64,000 nt of DNA from assembly GCF_012272855.1 (NCBI RefSeq), contig NZ_JAAXCQ010000022.1, positions 1-64,000 of the forward strand, written 5' to 3'. The notes under the pieces were generated by a model. That model had not been told where the DNA came from. It did no database searches and worked only from the letters and a program-made list of their open reading frames with translations. Made by a program: the position numbers and the translations under genes. Each line of letters starts with the position of its first letter. The first letter of the stretch is position 1. Shown piece by piece: positions 36,407 to 45,883 of the stretch. This DNA comes from Arenibacter sp. 6A1. GTDB taxonomy: Bacteria > Bacteroidota > Bacteroidia > Flavobacteriales > Flavobacteriaceae.

Positions 36407-37261
36407 ATGCATTACTACATTATCATACCTGCCCATAATGAGGCATTATTTTTATCGGACACCCTACATTCGATAGTCAACCAAACCCTTCTTCCTAAAA
36501 AGGTGGTTGTAGTCAACGATAATTCTACCGATGATACCGAAGGTATTATTGATACGTTTATAGCCTCTTATCCTTTTATAGAGAAATTAAACGCAACATC
36601 ATCTTCCGTGCATATGCCCGGCAGCAAGGTTATTAATGCTTTTAACAAAGGGCTGCAGCTATTAGACTCTCACTATGACTTTATAGTAAAGTTAGACGCA
36701 GATATAATTCTCCCCAATCACTATTTTGAAAAAATAGCTTCAATTTTCCGATCCAACCCCACGATTGGAATCGCCGGAGGGTTTGCCTATGAAGAAGATG
36801 TAACGGGCGCTTGGAAATTAAACCACCCTATGGACAAGGACCATGTTCGCGGTGCCTTTAAAGCGTATACCAAAAATTGTTTTACAGCCATAGGCGGACT
36901 AAGGAATGCCATGGGATGGGATACCGTAGATGAATTACTGGCCCGTTACCACCGCTTCAACATCTGTACAGACGATACATTGCATGCTAAACATTTACGC
37001 CCTTTGGGCAAAGCCTATAATCCTAAGGCTAAATTGCTTCAGGGAAAAGCTATGTATACCATGAGATACGGATTTTGGATTACGTTGATTGCTTCTCTAA
37101 AAATGGCAGCAAAGCAAGGTAAACCACAAGCATTTTGGGACAATATAAAAGGATTCTTAAAAGCTAAAAAAGAGAAAAAACCTTATTTAGTGAGTATTCA
37201 AGAAGGTGATTTTATACGGCGTCTCCGCTGGAAAAAAATAAAAGCCAAGCTTTTCCGATAA
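36407..37261 (+). CDS. Family 2 glycosyltransferase
   Basis: 284 residues. GT-A fold: N-terminal YYIIIPAHNEALFLSDTLHSI, NDNSTDDT nucleotide-binding segment, the metal-binding DAD motif in FIVKLDADIILP, and a later GWDTVDELL near the acceptor site. No transmembrane anchor except weak hydrophobicity near residues 225-235. Acceptor and sugar unknown. With the methyltransferase it may decorate an envelope glycan. Its 3' end contains the terminator hairpin that serves the convergent pafA gene. Confidence 0.9.
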   Translation: MHYYIIIPAHNEALFLSDTLHSIVNQTLLPKKVVVVNDNSTDDTEGIIDTFIASYPFIEKLNATSSSVHMPGSKVINAFNKGLQLLDSHYDFIVKLDADIILPNHYFEKIASIFRSNPTIGIAGGFAYEEDVTGAWKLNHPMDKDHVRGAFKAYTKNCFTAIGGLRNAMGWDTVDELLARYHRFNICTDDTLHAKHLRPLGKAYNPKAKLLQGKAMYTMRYGFWITLIASLKMAAKQGKPQAFWDNIKGFLKAKKEKKPYLVSIQEGDFIRRLRWKKIKAKLFR

Positions 37262-37277
37262 CAGAAATGCTTGGCTT
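37230..37277 (-). terminator. Terminator of the PafA-like gene, inside the 3' end of the GT2 gene
   Basis: Stem AAGCCAAGC (37242-37250) with GCTTGGCTT (37269-37277). On the minus strand it is followed by a T-rich tract (plus A tract 37230-37241) that is coding sequence of the convergent GT2 gene. Confidence 0.75.
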
Positions 37278-37299
37278 ATAATATACTTAATGAGCTTTT

Positions 37300-38982
37300 T
37301 TACTCTACAACTTCAATAATAGGTTCTCCTGTAGCTCCAAAAGGAAAAGCTATTCCCAATAAAGCAGAAATAGTAGGCGCTATATCCGGAATTTCGGTTC
37401 TCTTTACAGTGCTACCATTTTTAATGCCCTTTCCAAAAAACAACAAAGGTGCGTGGGTATCGTATTTCCATGGAGATCCATGGGTAGAGCCTGTCCTGGC
37501 ATAACTAGCACTACCTGGTTTTAGCACTAATACAACATCGCCCGAGCGTTTTGCATTATACCCATTTTGAATGATATTAGGTATACCGACAGTGTACTCG
37601 TTTTGTAACAATTGATGCGCTGTAAAAACCTGATGTATTTCTTTATTCTGTAATAAATGCTTCGCTACAGCCTCCTGAACAGCCACCAAATTAAGATTTA
37701 AATTTTCTACTACTTCATGATTCAAAAACACCTGATTATTAGAAAAATTACGAACCAAGTCCACTGTACCATAAGTATCTTTTAAATACGTGTTAAGTTC
37801 CTCTTTAACAGCTCTAAAATCTACGTAGGAACCAGGAAGCTTATTGTCCTGAAGATATGCTGGCACATGCACTCCGGCATGATCAGATGTCAAGAAAACT
37901 GTATACTCCCCTTTACCTACTGTCTTGTCAAGAGAATTAAAAAGACGTTCAAGCTCTAGATCCAAGCGAACATAGGTGTCTTCTATTTCTTTGGAATTTA
38001 CGCCATACTTATGGCCTACATAATCCGTACTAGAATAACTAACTGCCAGGAAATCTGGAATATCATCTGTTCCCAAAGCCTCTTCTTTTACCGCTGCCAA
38101 AGCAAAGTCTGTGGTTATATTGCTACCATAAGGAGTTCCCTTTAAAATAGAATATTGTCCATTTTCATCCCAGTATGCTTCCAAGTCATGAGGAAAGGTA
38201 GGGCTAGTCTGTCCTTTAAAAAGCCCTTCATAAGCATTGTCGTCGGATCCGCTTGCCGTATAGGTTTTTATATCCTTTAAAGTGGTCCATGGTTTTTTAT
38301 ACTTATCGACACTTCTTGCCGTATTAAAATCGGATACCCATTTTGGCAATTCATCCATATAGTAAGAACTAGTAATCCAATTACCTTCATTTTCCCCATG
38401 GAACCAATAGGCCGCATTTGCCGAATGTCCTCCTGGCAATACAGCTCCCCTATCCTTTAAGGAAATTGCAATTACCTTACCGCGCATTTGGGTATGCAAT
38501 CTCAATTGATCCGTAAGGGTTGTCGATGTCATCCTATGAGGAGACATCTCTCCGGCCTTGGAGGCCGTTCCAACAGAGGAATATGCCGGATCTCCTGCAC
38601 AATACACGCTTTTATCCGACTCTTTATCGTACCAGTCATTCCCGATTATTCCATGACTGGACGGTGTTGCTCCGGTATATACGGAAGCATGACCAGGCCC
38701 TGTATAGGTTGGGGCATAGTTAAAGTGATTATTTTTGCAATTAAACCCTTCTTGAACCATGCGTTTAAAACCACCGTCCCCGTATTGGTGCCAAAAACGA
38801 CTTAAGTAGTCGTATCTCATTTGATCTACCACAATACCCACTACCAATTTTGGGGTAGTCGCAATAGCAAGCTGTTCGTGACTATCAGTTTTCTGCTTTA
38901 TTTTTCGCTGGGCGTTCAGCACCCCGACATTAAAGCTCAAGAAAAGAAGAAAATAAAATAAATGGAACTTTCTATGACACAT
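37300..38982 (-). CDS. PafA-like alkaline phosphatase (Thr-nucleophile type)
   Basis: 560 residues. Signal peptide MCHRKFHLFYFLLFLSFNVGVLNA. Alkaline phosphatase superfamily: LVVGIVVDQMRYDYLSRFW metal motif, nucleophile Thr in NYAPTYTGPGHAS (88-100), the Asn in GIIGNDWYD, a Lys-x-Arg pair in SLKDRGAVLPGG, and late metal motifs VYTVFLTSDHAGVH and STHGSPWKYDTHAPLLFFG. The K-x-R pair is what sets PafA phosphate monoesterases apart from diesterases. It would release phosphate from organic sources in the periplasm. Minus strand, convergent with the GT2 gene. Confidence 0.92.
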   Translation of the reverse strand: MCHRKFHLFYFLLFLSFNVGVLNAQRKIKQKTDSHEQLAIATTPKLVVGIVVDQMRYDYLSRFWHQYGDGGFKRMVQEGFNCKNNHFNYAPTYTGPGHASVYTGATPSSHGIIGNDWYDKESDKSVYCAGDPAYSSVGTASKAGEMSPHRMTSTTLTDQLRLHTQMRGKVIAISLKDRGAVLPGGHSANAAYWFHGENEGNWITSSYYMDELPKWVSDFNTARSVDKYKKPWTTLKDIKTYTASGSDDNAYEGLFKGQTSPTFPHDLEAYWDENGQYSILKGTPYGSNITTDFALAAVKEEALGTDDIPDFLAVSYSSTDYVGHKYGVNSKEIEDTYVRLDLELERLFNSLDKTVGKGEYTVFLTSDHAGVHVPAYLQDNKLPGSYVDFRAVKEELNTYLKDTYGTVDLVRNFSNNQVFLNHEVVENLNLNLVAVQEAVAKHLLQNKEIHQVFTAHQLLQNEYTVGIPNIIQNGYNAKRSGDVVLVLKPGSASYARTGSTHGSPWKYDTHAPLLFFGKGIKNGSTVKRTEIPDIAPTISALLGIAFPFGATGEPIIEVVE

Positions 38983-39002
38983 ATATCTATAAATTTAACC
39001 AC

Positions 39003-39010
39003 CAAAAATA
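39003..39010 (-). promoter_or_regulatory. Promoter box of the PafA-like gene
   Basis: TATTTTTG on the minus strand, an exact TAnnTTTG match, 20 bases before the start codon. A TTG at the ideal distance is not seen. Confidence 0.5.
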
Positions 39011-39096
39011 TAGAAATAAATCCTTTAATATTTTAAATCAAGGTTAAATGACATCTAATATTGTTATTTTTACAGTCATAAGCATATTTTTACTGC

Positions 39097-39834
39097 ATGA
39101 ATTACATCGCATCAATTGGCAGCTATTTTATCATGATTAGGGAGGTTTTCAAAAAACCTACAAAATGGCCCATAATGAGGAAATTAATTTTGAAAGAAAT
39201 AGATGAATTAATTTACGGCTCTCTCGGGATTATTATTTTTATCTCCTTTTTTATCGGAGGGGTTGTCGCCATTCAAACGGCATTGAATATTACAAATCCG
39301 TTGATTCCTCGTAACCTTATTGGTTTTGCCACACGGCAATCGGTGATTTTAGAATTTGCGCCCACTTTTACCTCCATTATCATGGCCGGGAAGGTAGGTT
39401 CTTATATTACTTCCAGTATCGGTACTATGAGGGTTACCGAGCAGATCGATGCCTTAGAAGTAATGGGGATCAACTCTCTTAACTATTTGGTGTTCCCCAA
39501 GATTATTGCCATGTTATTATATCCTTTCGTGATTGCCATTGCCATGTATGTTGGTATTTTCGGTGGATGGATCGCCGGTGTTTTTGGCGGGTTTAGTTCT
39601 AGTGCCGACTTTGTAGAAGGTATTCAGTTAGATTTTATTCCTTTTCACGTGGCCTATTCTTTTATAAAGACTATTGCTTTTGCCCTCATTATAGCTACCA
39701 TCCCTTCATTTCACGGATTTTACATGAGAGGCGGAGCCTTGGAAGTCGGTAAGGCTAGTACGACCTCTTTCGTGTGGACCAGTGTGGTTATTATTATTGT
39801 AAATTATGTACTCACCCAATTATTATTAGGATAA
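39097..39834 (+). CDS. mlaE: MlaE-family phospholipid transport permease
   Basis: 245 residues with about six membrane segments and the MlaE motifs GGVVAIQTALNI, FAPTFTSIIMAGKVGSYITSSIGTM and EQIDALEVMGINSLNYLV. MlaE is the inner-membrane permease of the ABC system that moves phospholipids between the membranes. Its stop codon overlaps the mlaF start by one base (TAATG), so the two form one operon. No MCE-domain mlaD follows. Confidence 0.95.
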   Translation: MNYIASIGSYFIMIREVFKKPTKWPIMRKLILKEIDELIYGSLGIIIFISFFIGGVVAIQTALNITNPLIPRNLIGFATRQSVILEFAPTFTSIIMAGKVGSYITSSIGTMRVTEQIDALEVMGINSLNYLVFPKIIAMLLYPFVIAIAMYVGIFGGWIAGVFGGFSSSADFVEGIQLDFIPFHVAYSFIKTIAFALIIATIPSFHGFYMRGGALEVGKASTTSFVWTSVVIIIVNYVLTQLLLG

Positions 39835-40601
39835 TGATCAAAGTAGACGATATACATAAATCTTTTGGGGAAGCCCATATTTTAAAAGGTGTGAGTACTC
39901 AGTTCGAGAAAGGAAAAACAAACCTTATCATAGGGCAGAGCGGATCTGGTAAAACTGTATTCCTAAAGTGCCTGCTAGGGCTATTTTCACCTGATAAGGG
40001 AAATATTATTTACAACGGTAAAATATATAGGAACCTAACAGGGGATCAACAAAGGAATTTAAGACAGGAAATAGGCATGGTATTTCAGGGAAGTGCCTTA
40101 TTTGACTCTATGACCGTAGAAGAAAACGTTATGTTTCCTTTGGACATGTTTACAAAACAATCGAAATCCGAAATGCAAGATAGGGTCAATATCGTTTTAA
40201 GAAGGGTCAACTTAAAAGATGCCCACCACAAATATCCTTCCGAAATCTCAGGAGGTATGCAAAAAAGGGTTGCTATTGCCAGGGCTATTGTCATGAACCC
40301 CAAGTATTTATTTTGTGACGAACCAAACTCGGGACTCGATCCTAAAACAGCCATCCTTATAGACAACCTCATTCATGAAATTACCCAAGAATTCGATATC
40401 ACTACAGTCATTAACACTCATGATATGAACTCTGTTATGGAAATCGGAGAAAAAATTGTTTTCCTAAAAAATGGTTATAAGGAATGGGAAGGTAGTAATA
40501 AAGAAATATTCAAAACAGACAACAAAGCCGTTACCGACTTTGTTTATTCATCTGATTTGTTTAAAAAAGTACGTCAAATGTATTTGGAAGAGCGAAATTA
40601 A
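39834..40601 (+). CDS. mlaF: MlaF-like ABC transporter ATP-binding protein
   Basis: 255 residues from the ATG at 39834, which overlaps the mlaE stop. The longer frame to 39774 lies within mlaE and is not used. Walker A GQSGSGKT, Q-loop MVFQGSALFDSMTVEENV, signature SGGMQKRVAIARAI, Walker B YLFCDEPNSGLDP and H-loop NTHDM. The FDSMTVEENV segment is typical of the MlaF subfamily. It powers the MlaE permease. Confidence 0.95.
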   Translation: MIKVDDIHKSFGEAHILKGVSTQFEKGKTNLIIGQSGSGKTVFLKCLLGLFSPDKGNIIYNGKIYRNLTGDQQRNLRQEIGMVFQGSALFDSMTVEENVMFPLDMFTKQSKSEMQDRVNIVLRRVNLKDAHHKYPSEISGGMQKRVAIARAIVMNPKYLFCDEPNSGLDPKTAILIDNLIHEITQEFDITTVINTHDMNSVMEIGEKIVFLKNGYKEWEGSNKEIFKTDNKAVTDFVYSSDLFKKVRQMYLEERN

Positions 40602-40618
40602 AGCGGATGTTCACCGCT

Positions 40619-42079
40619 TTAATTCAATTCTTTTTTCACCTGAATCTTAGGGTCCTTTAAGCGCAATTGCAACCATTTCGATAATTTTTCGGACTGCTCA
40701 TTCATCTGCCTTTCCGAAAGTCCAGCCTTCCATTTTACACGAAATACAGGAATAGTATCTAGGGTATTGAAGTCAGTCGAAATAGTATAGGCAAAAGCTA
40801 TGCTTGCCATATTATCATAATTCAATTTGGCCTCAGCACTAATATCTTGGAAAGGAATTTGCTTTTCCGCCATTTTATTCAATTTAGTCACCTCACCCCT
40901 CAACACCTGAATCTGCTGTTCCCTGCTTAACAATTCTGTCTTTTGGGATTCGTACAGTTCGTTTACATATTTCATCTGGTCTAATTCCAAATTCTTAGAT
41001 CCCTGGACGATTTTTAATTCGGTATTCTTCAATTTCGCATAACTATCTTTTTGGGCATTCCATGTCGCTATCACGTTCTCCGGTATAGGTTCACTCCCCA
41101 TAAAAACTAACTCGATAAATCCGTTTACCCCATGGTTATATTGGATTTCCGTTAAATTTTCCAAATACCTTCCTTCCCCTGGCAATTTATAAGGAACGAT
41201 ATTTTTCTTCACAAAATCTTTTGCATCCTTTCTAAATATCGATTCCTGAAACACATCATAAAAAGTAAATCCGGCTGGGATCATAACTGCAACAGCTACT
41301 ATAGAAGCCATTCTAGCAATAAATCTCCTTCGTTGAGAATTGGCATAACGCACCATTGGGAAACGCAACACTTTAATCACTAAAAAGGTTGCTAAACCAA
41401 TAAATATGGTATTGATAGTAAAAAGGTACATTGCCCCAGTGGCATAACTAAAATTTCCAATCGCCAAAGCAAAACCAACGGTACAAAGAGGAGGCATTAA
41501 AGCCGTAGCAATCGCCACTCCAAAAATAACACTGGCAATGGTTCCTTTCTTTGCCCTAGCTATTACCAAGGCCAAGCCTCCAAAAAAAGCAATGAGCACA
41601 TCCCTTATATCTGGAGCGGTACGGGCCAACAATTCCGAAGACTCATCCCGTAACGGAAAAAAGTAAAAAAACAAAAAGGCGGTAAATACACTAAGCACAA
41701 CCATCACCGTAAAGTTTTTTATAGAACGTCTTAAAGTGTCTATATCATTAATCGCTAAGGACAGCCCTATTCCCAAAATAGGCCCCATTAGCGGAGAAAT
41801 TAACATCGCTCCAATAACCACTGCTGTAGAATTGGCATTTAATCCGACGGAAGCTATAAAAATAGAACATATTAAAATCCACGAGGTATGCCCTTTAAAG
41901 GGGATATCGGCTATAATAGACTCCTTAGTAGCCTCCTGATCTGTATTTTGCCTAATATCCAATAAGTCGACAAGAAATACCTTTATCCCTCCTAAAAGCC
42001 CCTTTAAATCCTTTTTTATTTCTTGTTTGTTTTCGTCAGCCAACCGCTTCTCTCTATCTTGTTCTGTATTTTCTTTCAT
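40619..42079 (-). CDS. DUF389-family membrane protein
   Basis: 486 residues. Six or so N-terminal helices with the DUF389 motifs SAVVIGAMLISPLMGPILGIGLSLAIND, IRDVLIAFFGGLALVIA and ATALMPPLCTVGFALA, then a C-terminal soluble region of ~220 residues with a coiled segment around EQQIQVLRGEVTKLNKMAEK and a repeat of charged helices. The family is broad and has no proven function; some members were linked to uncoupler sensitivity. Its start is 3 bases from the end of the manC-like gene upstream, suggesting co-transcription. Confidence 0.9.
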   Translation of the reverse strand: MKENTEQDREKRLADENKQEIKKDLKGLLGGIKVFLVDLLDIRQNTDQEATKESIIADIPFKGHTSWILICSIFIASVGLNANSTAVVIGAMLISPLMGPILGIGLSLAINDIDTLRRSIKNFTVMVVLSVFTAFLFFYFFPLRDESSELLARTAPDIRDVLIAFFGGLALVIARAKKGTIASVIFGVAIATALMPPLCTVGFALAIGNFSYATGAMYLFTINTIFIGLATFLVIKVLRFPMVRYANSQRRRFIARMASIVAVAVMIPAGFTFYDVFQESIFRKDAKDFVKKNIVPYKLPGEGRYLENLTEIQYNHGVNGFIELVFMGSEPIPENVIATWNAQKDSYAKLKNTELKIVQGSKNLELDQMKYVNELYESQKTELLSREQQIQVLRGEVTKLNKMAEKQIPFQDISAEAKLNYDNMASIAFAYTISTDFNTLDTIPVFRVKWKAGLSERQMNEQSEKLSKWLQLRLKDPKIQVKKELN

Positions 42080-42081
42080 TA

Positions 42082-43161
42082 TTAAATATATTGATCCCCA
42101 AATTTCTCTTTTACTCCGGAAAGCACCTTTTTGATATCTTGTTCTTTGGACTTAGGGTATATCAAAAGCACCTCTTCTTTGTCTACAATAATATAATCGT
42201 TTAGTCCGTCTACAACCACTATTTTCCCTTTAGGGGAGCGGATAATATTCCCTGTGGAGTTCTCGGAAAGTAACCGACAATTAACGACGGCATTATTGTG
42301 TTCGTCCTTTTCCAATTTATCGTACAAAGACCCCCAGGTCCCCAGATCGTTCCAATCGAAGTTAGCCGGTAACACGTAAATATTTTTAGCAGGCTCCAAA
42401 ATAGCATAATCTATGGACACATTATCGGCTTTGGGATATTGTTGTTTAATAAAAGCTTGTTCATCGTCTGTATTTAAAACCGGAATCCCGACTTCAAATA
42501 AAGAATATTGTTGGGGTTGATAATTTTTAAAAGCATCTAATATAGCCTTCGCGCTCCACATAAAAATCCCTGCATTCCACAAAAAATTCCCTTGAGAGAT
42601 AAATTCCCTAGCCGTATTATAATCGGGTTTTTCCCTAAATTGAAGAACATTTTTTAAATTCTCATCTTTCCCTTTTTCATATTCTATATATCCAAAACCA
42701 GTATTGGGAAAAGTAGGTTTTATACCTAAGGTACACAACACACTTTCTTTTTCACATCGGTCAAAGCATTCAATTACATCCTTAGAAAAGGCTTCTTCAT
42801 CTTCTATCCAATGATCACTTGGAGCCACTATCATAACAGCATCGGGATCCATCTTCTGTATTTTTAAAGCAGCATATAATATACAAGGAGCAGTATTGCG
42901 CATTGCCGGCTCTAAAACTAATTGCGAGGGCTTAACCATTGGTAATTGCTGCAAAACCAAGTCGTTGTATCGCTCATTGGTCAATACCAGTATATTTTCT
43001 TTGGGAATAAAATCAGAAAGTCTTTTAAAAGTTTTTTGCAACAGGGTTTCCCCGGACCCCAACATGTCGTGAAACTGTTTTGGGAACTCGGAGGTACTTG
43101 TTGGCCAGAACCTAGATCCAATGCCACCTGCCATTAAAACCGCATAATAATTTTTCTTCAT
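42082..43161 (-). CDS. manC: Mannose-1-phosphate guanylyltransferase
   Basis: 359 residues from the ATG at 43161 (an alternative ATG four codons upstream starts directly after the sprT-like stop). The nucleotidyltransferase fold has the signature VLMAGGIGSRFWPTSTSEFPKQF, the DHWIED segment, FREKP and FDWNDLGTWGSL, typical of GDP-mannose pyrophosphorylase. It makes GDP-mannose for glycans. It lacks the isomerase domain of the bifunctional ManC. Operon with the sprT-like gene (upstream) and DUF389. Confidence 0.93.
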   Translation of the reverse strand: MKKNYYAVLMAGGIGSRFWPTSTSEFPKQFHDMLGSGETLLQKTFKRLSDFIPKENILVLTNERYNDLVLQQLPMVKPSQLVLEPAMRNTAPCILYAALKIQKMDPDAVMIVAPSDHWIEDEEAFSKDVIECFDRCEKESVLCTLGIKPTFPNTGFGYIEYEKGKDENLKNVLQFREKPDYNTAREFISQGNFLWNAGIFMWSAKAILDAFKNYQPQQYSLFEVGIPVLNTDDEQAFIKQQYPKADNVSIDYAILEPAKNIYVLPANFDWNDLGTWGSLYDKLEKDEHNNAVVNCRLLSENSTGNIIRSPKGKIVVVDGLNDYIIVDKEEVLLIYPKSKEQDIKKVLSGVKEKFGDQYI

Positions 43162-43173
43162 TAAATAATGCAT

Positions 43174-43776
43174 TTAACTTTTTATCAACTCTACTTCTGC
43201 GTTTGGCTGAAAGAGATAAACCTTCCCCGTTGCCATCTCAACGCACTCGTAGCGTTTTATTTTTTTATACTTTTTCTGAAATAACTTCCCGTTATATATT
43301 CTAAAAATACTGTCATGTGGCAATTCAAATATATAACTGAGCTTCCTTTCTATATCATCAAACTGTTTTAAAGCCAAGGACAAACGTGCATCCGTATCAC
43401 TGCTAGCTTTCGGATTCTTAAAATGATTGGCTAGGAACGGTAACAGTTCAGAAGGGAATATTTCAGGACGAAGGAAAGGTAACATTAAATACTGAAAAGT
43501 TTTCTTCCATTCCAAACCGTGTGGCTTAATGTTATAACCATATTTCTCAAAAGCCATTAAATGCGCTATTTCATGAATCAATGTGACTAAAAACCGGTAC
43601 TTATTAAGGCTGGCATTAACGGTTATTTGATGGGAACCATTAGGCCTTCTCCTATAATCCCCATGCCTAGTAACCCTTTGATTAACAATTTTAAGGTTAA
43701 CCCCAAATTGCTTTATTAATTCCAAACATGGACTCACTGCCCTTTCTGGTAGATACTTTTCTAAGATGCCCTGCAT
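43174..43776 (-). CDS. SprT-like zinc metalloprotease domain protein
   Basis: 200 residues. The HExxH motif in LVTLIHEIAHLMAFEKYG is at about 65-80, with a third His-rich region KPHGLEWKKTFQYLM. The C-terminal region has no further cysteines in the zinc-ribbon pattern of SprT. SprT-like proteins in bacteria are of unknown role. First gene of the sprT-manC-DUF389 cluster. Confidence 0.85.
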   Translation of the reverse strand: MQGILEKYLPERAVSPCLELIKQFGVNLKIVNQRVTRHGDYRRRPNGSHQITVNASLNKYRFLVTLIHEIAHLMAFEKYGYNIKPHGLEWKKTFQYLMLPFLRPEIFPSELLPFLANHFKNPKASSDTDARLSLALKQFDDIERKLSYIFELPHDSIFRIYNGKLFQKKYKKIKRYECVEMATGKVYLFQPNAEVELIKS

Positions 43777-43968
43777 ACCCGCAAAAATAGAAATTTTAAA
43801 ATCCGTTTTGAATGTGCTCCTCGATATTTAAATAAATTAGTCAACACCAGACATAAAAACTATAATTTACAGCCTTTTTTAGATTTTAATTAACGATTAA
43901 AGATAACATCTTTCACCTAACTTTGCACTTTCTAGTGCCAATAGCTTTTATAAACTCGAATTTAAGAA

Positions 43969-45030
43969 ATGAATAGTATAAAAACCACCAATAAACTATT
44001 ACTAATTATAGTGATCCCATTAGTATTTTATTTGCTGAAACTATTATCGTTCATCTTCATACCTTTGGTATTTTCTATGTTCATAGCCCTCTTGTTTTTA
44101 CCTTTAATGAGATGGTTGAGCAAAAAAAAACTACCTAGACCCTTTAGTATTTTTATAGTAATCCTAATTATCATAGGGGCTTTAAAAATTGGAGGCGAAC
44201 TGATACAACTTACCAGCAAAGAAATCTTATCTAGCGATAAAGCTTTCCTTGAAAAGGCCGAACCAAAACTAAAGACCTTATTAGTTGGTATGGAAGAATA
44301 CTTCGGTATTCCTTATTCTGAGGACGAATCTATCTTTAACAATATAGTTCCCAAGGAAAGTATTGTTAAAAACTTTAGCTCCACCCTTAATTTTCTGGGG
44401 AATACATTGACGATGACCTTAATGACTGTATTTTTCGTCGTTCTTTGGCTAGCAGAATCCATCAATGTTCAAAAATTGATGAATAGCACCATATTGAAGC
44501 AAAAACACACTTCAGTAAAGGCTTTTATGAAAATTGAAAATGACCTTATAAAATTTATCAAGGTTAAATTCCTCGTAAGTTTGTTTACAGGAATCGGCAC
44601 TGGAATTGCCTGTGTTGTTTTCGATGTTAGTTTCCCTATTTTCTGGGGACTATTTGCCTTTGCTATTAACTTTATACAAATGGTAGGATCATTTGCCACG
44701 GTAATCTTATTGAGTATTTTCGCCTTTGTGGAATTAGAACCGAGCAGTACTTTATTGTTCTTTACGCTTTCCATTACAGGAGTACAAGTACTATTTGGAT
44801 CTATTTTGGAGCCTATTTTTATGGGTAAATCTTTTTCTATAAACATCATTACCGTATTGGTAATGTTAATGTTTTGGGGATTTATCTGGGGGATTCCTGG
44901 ACTTATAATGGCCATCCCAATAACGGTATTCCTAAAAATTATTTTAGAACAGTTTCCGCAAACAAAACTCATTGCCGATTTGCTTTCGGGATCGGGGCAA
45001 CCTATCAATATACCGTTGAAAAAAAAATAA
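43969..45030 (+). CDS. AI-2E family transporter (PerM-like)
   Basis: 353 residues with about eight membrane helices and the AI-2E family pattern: FIFIPLVFSMFIALLFLPLMRWL near the N-terminus, a soluble middle, and the LFAFAINFIQMVGSFATVILLSIFAF and GIPGLIMAIPITVFLKIILE segments. Family members export autoinducer-2 or act as Na+/H+ antiporters or permeases; substrate not known here. Stands alone, followed by a hairpin at 45066. Confidence 0.9.
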   Translation: MNSIKTTNKLLLIIVIPLVFYLLKLLSFIFIPLVFSMFIALLFLPLMRWLSKKKLPRPFSIFIVILIIIGALKIGGELIQLTSKEILSSDKAFLEKAEPKLKTLLVGMEEYFGIPYSEDESIFNNIVPKESIVKNFSSTLNFLGNTLTMTLMTVFFVVLWLAESINVQKLMNSTILKQKHTSVKAFMKIENDLIKFIKVKFLVSLFTGIGTGIACVVFDVSFPIFWGLFAFAINFIQMVGSFATVILLSIFAFVELEPSSTLLFFTLSITGVQVLFGSILEPIFMGKSFSINIITVLVMLMFWGFIWGIPGLIMAIPITVFLKIILEQFPQTKLIADLLSGSGQPINIPLKKK

Positions 45031-45065
45031 TTATTTCTTAGAAATTATTCTAAAACCAACAATAT

Positions 45066-45105
45066 AAACCCCCTAACGGATATCATAATATCCATTAGGG
45101 GGTTT
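45066..45105 (+). terminator. Hairpin after the AI-2E family gene
   Basis: 18-bp stem with one mismatch (45066-45083 with 45088-45105), 4-base loop, rich in C/G in the middle. There is no strong T tract, so function as a terminator is likely but not certain. Spans AAACCCCCTAACGGA. Confidence 0.65.
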
Positions 45106-45202
45106 CGAATTAATAGAAGATTTACCTCTGATACCACAACATCCCTCATCGTTGGTTTTGAGAAGATGCTGTTAACACACTTTTAAATAACACCTATCTA
45201 AT

Positions 45203-45883
45203 CTAAGGGGTGCTATTAGAAACCTGCAACATCTTCCCATTGTACAATTTGTTTCCTGTTAAGGCAAAGTCCATAATATAACTAGCCATTTCCAAGGGCG
45301 ATACTTGAGCCTCATATCCCGGAAAAGCTTCCTGCAGCATTTCTGTGTTTACCGCCCCCAAAGCCAAGACGTTAAAAGAAGGACCTGCTTCTTTAAATTC
45401 CTCTGCCCATAATTCTGTCAGTGTAATTACAGCTCCTTTACTAGAGCTATAGGCCGATAGACCGGGAAATTTCATGCTCCCTTGTACACCTCCCATAGAA
45501 CTAATCGTAACCACATGCCCGGTTTTAGGCATTAATGGGATTATTTTTTTAGTCAATTCGGCCACCCCAAAGACATTTACCTTGTACACCGCCTCAAATT
45601 CCTCCATAGAAGATTCCAAAAAGGGCTTGTTCAACAATTTCCCAGCATTGTTGATAAGAACATCTACCTGATTCCAATTTTCGGCTAAAAAAGCATCCAA
45701 TTTCGCATAGTCCGATGGTTTGGAAAGGTCAAAGGGAAAACTATAAATATTTTTGTTGTTCAGTGCCGCTATAGGCCCGTCGTTTCTCGACAAAGCCAAA
45801 ACCTTGTGCCCTTGATCTGCAAACAACTTTGCCATTTCAAATCCTATCCCCCTACTGCTTCCTGTAATAATAATATTTGCCAT
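45203..45883 (-). CDS. Short-chain dehydrogenase/reductase
   Basis: 226 residues. Rossmann motif ITGSSRGIGFEMAKLF, DVLINNAGKLLN, catalytic Ser in VVTISSMGGVQGS and the Tyr-Lys pair in YSSSKGAV. The classic SDR fold; substrate unknown. The start codon overlaps the stop codon of the upstream M28 peptidase gene by one base, so the two are one transcript. Confidence 0.92.
   Translation of the reverse strand: MANIIITGSSRGIGFEMAKLFADQGHKVLALSRNDGPIAALNNKNIYSFPFDLSKPSDYAKLDAFLAENWNQVDVLINNAGKLLNKPFLESSMEEFEAVYKVNVFGVAELTKKIIPLMPKTGHVVTISSMGGVQGSMKFPGLSAYSSSKGAVITLTELWAEEFKEAGPSFNVLALGAVNTEMLQEAFPGYEAQVSPLEMASYIMDFALTGNKLYNGKMLQVSNSTP

Noticed and set aside
39774-39833. N-terminal extension of mlaF inside mlaE
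   Set aside because: The segment overlaps mlaE in another frame; the overlap TAATG at 39834 is the natural start.
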